Shown piece by piece: positions 13,008 to 13,273 of a DNA stretch of 13,273 bases (position 1 is the first letter of the stretch; every line of letters starts with the position of its first letter). This DNA is from Erysipelothrix sp. UBA3383 (GTDB taxonomy: Bacteria; Bacillota_I; Bacilli_A; Erysipelotrichales; Erysipelotrichaceae). Location: positions 1 to 13,273 of the forward strand of contig DEPV01000052.1 of assembly GCA_002358955.1 (NCBI GenBank), written 5' to 3'. A program made the translations under genes and the position numbers. Under the pieces are notes generated by a model. That model was not told the origin of the DNA. It did no database searches and worked only from the letters and a program-made list of their open reading frames with translations.

Positions 13008-13036
13008 TTGACAATATGGGCAATTTGACGGAAAAT
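13008..13036 (+). promoter_or_regulatory. Distal candidate promoter of pflB
   Basis: A perfect -35 TTGACA (13008-13013) is 17 bases from GAAAAT (13031-13036). The start would be near 13043, giving a leader of about 170 bases that contains the palindrome and stem-loop described below. Confidence 0.5.
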
Positions 13037-13080
13037 GAAACAAAGTGCAATAACCTTGTGAAATTTATAGCGTATTTAAC

Positions 13081-13093
13081 TTGCATAATGCAA
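13081..13093 (+). repeat. Perfect 6-1-6 palindrome upstream of pflB
   Basis: TTGCATAATGCAA reads TTGCAT, A, ATGCAA. Its symmetry and place between the two candidate promoters suggest an operator; I cannot name the regulator. TGCAATAA, its right edge, also occurs at 13046-13053. Confidence 0.45.
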
Positions 13094-13094
13094 T

Positions 13095-13143
13095 AATCAA
13101 GGAAAGCGGATAATCTGCGTATTTTTTAAGATAATCTTTGATT
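13095..13143 (+). promoter_or_regulatory. Nested stem-loop with T run in the pflB leader
   Basis: An outer stem AATCAAGGA (13095-13103) with TCTTTGATT (13135-13143) encloses a small hairpin GCGGA-TAA-TCTGC (13106-13118) followed by a T run (13122-13127). The inner hairpin plus T run looks like a weak intrinsic terminator and is the only candidate for ending the LytTR operon. GATAATCT occurs at 13109 and again at 13130, 21 bases apart. Bases 13101-13114 partly resemble a CcpA cre site (11 of 14 positions). Confidence 0.4.
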
Positions 13144-13163
13144 TTCTCGGTTGCCATGCATGT

Positions 13164-13188
13164 TCTGTAAAAATACAGATGTTAAAAT
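13164..13188 (+). promoter_or_regulatory. Proximal pflB promoter with adjacent inverted repeat
   Basis: TAAAAT (13183-13188) is preceded by TG (13180-13181), an extended -10; no clear -35 exists. A perfect 6-4-6 inverted repeat TCTGTA/TACAGA (13164-13179) occupies the spacer. The start near 13195 is a few bases before GGGAGG (13200-13205). Confidence 0.55.
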
Positions 13189-13212
13189 ATAAGTGTACAG
13201 GGAGGATTTACT

Positions 13213-13273
13213 ATGACAACAAAATGGGAAGGATTTAAAACTGGAATCTGGACAGAAGAAATTAACGTTCGTG
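13213..13273 (+). CDS. pflB: Pyruvate formate-lyase, N-terminal fragment
   Basis: Only 20 codons are inside the window (MTTKWEGFKTGIWTEEINVR), but WEGFKTG.W..EINVR is the characteristic start of PflB, the glycyl radical enzyme converting pyruvate and CoA to acetyl-CoA and formate under anaerobic conditions. GGGAGG is seven bases before the ATG. The gap of 297 bases before it is unusually rich in regulatory motifs. The FNT channel 3.5 kb upstream could export the formate produced. The glycyl radical region and active-site cysteines lie beyond the window, so integrity cannot be judged. Confidence 0.85.
   Translation, partial: MTTKWEGFKTGIWTEEINVR

Noticed and set aside
13056..13073. Full Rex operator upstream of pflB
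   Set aside because: Only the left half TTGTGA is present; the expected right half is not matched, so it is mentioned only as a half-site.
13016..13096. 26-codon open frame in the pflB upstream gap
   Set aside because: No ribosome binding site precedes it, the composition is not protein-like, and it overlaps a promoter and the 13081 palindrome.
1..13273. Mobile element, CRISPR, phage or recent transfer signature
   Set aside because: No transposase, integrase, terminal inverted repeat, spaced repeat array or abrupt composition change was seen; genes are collinear and housekeeping in type.

Overview
The window reads as chromosomal core sequence from a low-GC, fermentative member of the Firmicutes, possibly near the Erysipelotrichia. 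The support is AT-rich DNA, strong AGGAGG-type ribosome binding sites, Bacillus-like sigma-A promoters, an RNA polymerase delta subunit gene, a block rpoE-pyrG-fba-murA like the B. subtilis rpoE-pyrG-...-fbaA-...-murAB region, and anaerobic formate genes (an FNT-family channel and the start of pflB). The lineage call is inference. All genes are on the + strand. I saw no mobile element, CRISPR array, rRNA or tRNA.

Layout: (a) 1-1218, 3' part of an ABC exporter half-transporter, closed by a terminator. (b) 1421-5301, an overlapping operon of glutamyl-tRNA synthetase, an HD-domain dNTPase-like phosphohydrolase and an M24 Xaa-Pro aminopeptidase, with its own promoter and terminator. (c) 5405-6198, a DUF1934 beta-barrel protein and RNA polymerase delta. 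(d) 6237-8853, pyrG behind a leader that looks like the CTP-sensing G-slippage attenuator of B. subtilis, then class II aldolase fba with a probable own promoter. (e) 8919-9677, a formate/nitrite transporter family channel whose ribosome binding site directly abuts the fba terminator. (f) 9855-11117, UDP-GlcNAc enolpyruvyl transferase (murA, murZ-type by synteny). (g) 11257-12915, a three-gene cassette of a stand-alone LytTR regulator plus two unrecognised membrane proteins. (h) 12916-13212, a 297-base regulatory gap with a perfect Fur-type palindrome, two candidate promoters and several inverted or direct repeats, leading into the first 20 codons of pflB.

The genes are mostly central housekeeping: tRNA charging, nucleotide supply (CTP synthase, dNTPase), glycolysis, peptidoglycan precursor synthesis and formate metabolism. 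Each cluster is bounded by intrinsic terminators, so most transcription units can be drawn from sequence alone.

Most worth following up: CTP synthase has serine (Ser383, codon AGT at 7488-7490) where the glutaminase nucleophile cysteine is expected, although the rest of the glutamine site is intact. Next are the pyrG attenuator, the LytTR/two-membrane-protein cassette as a possible uncharacterised LytTR regulatory system, the dense pflB control region, and the odd translation start of the DUF1934 gene.
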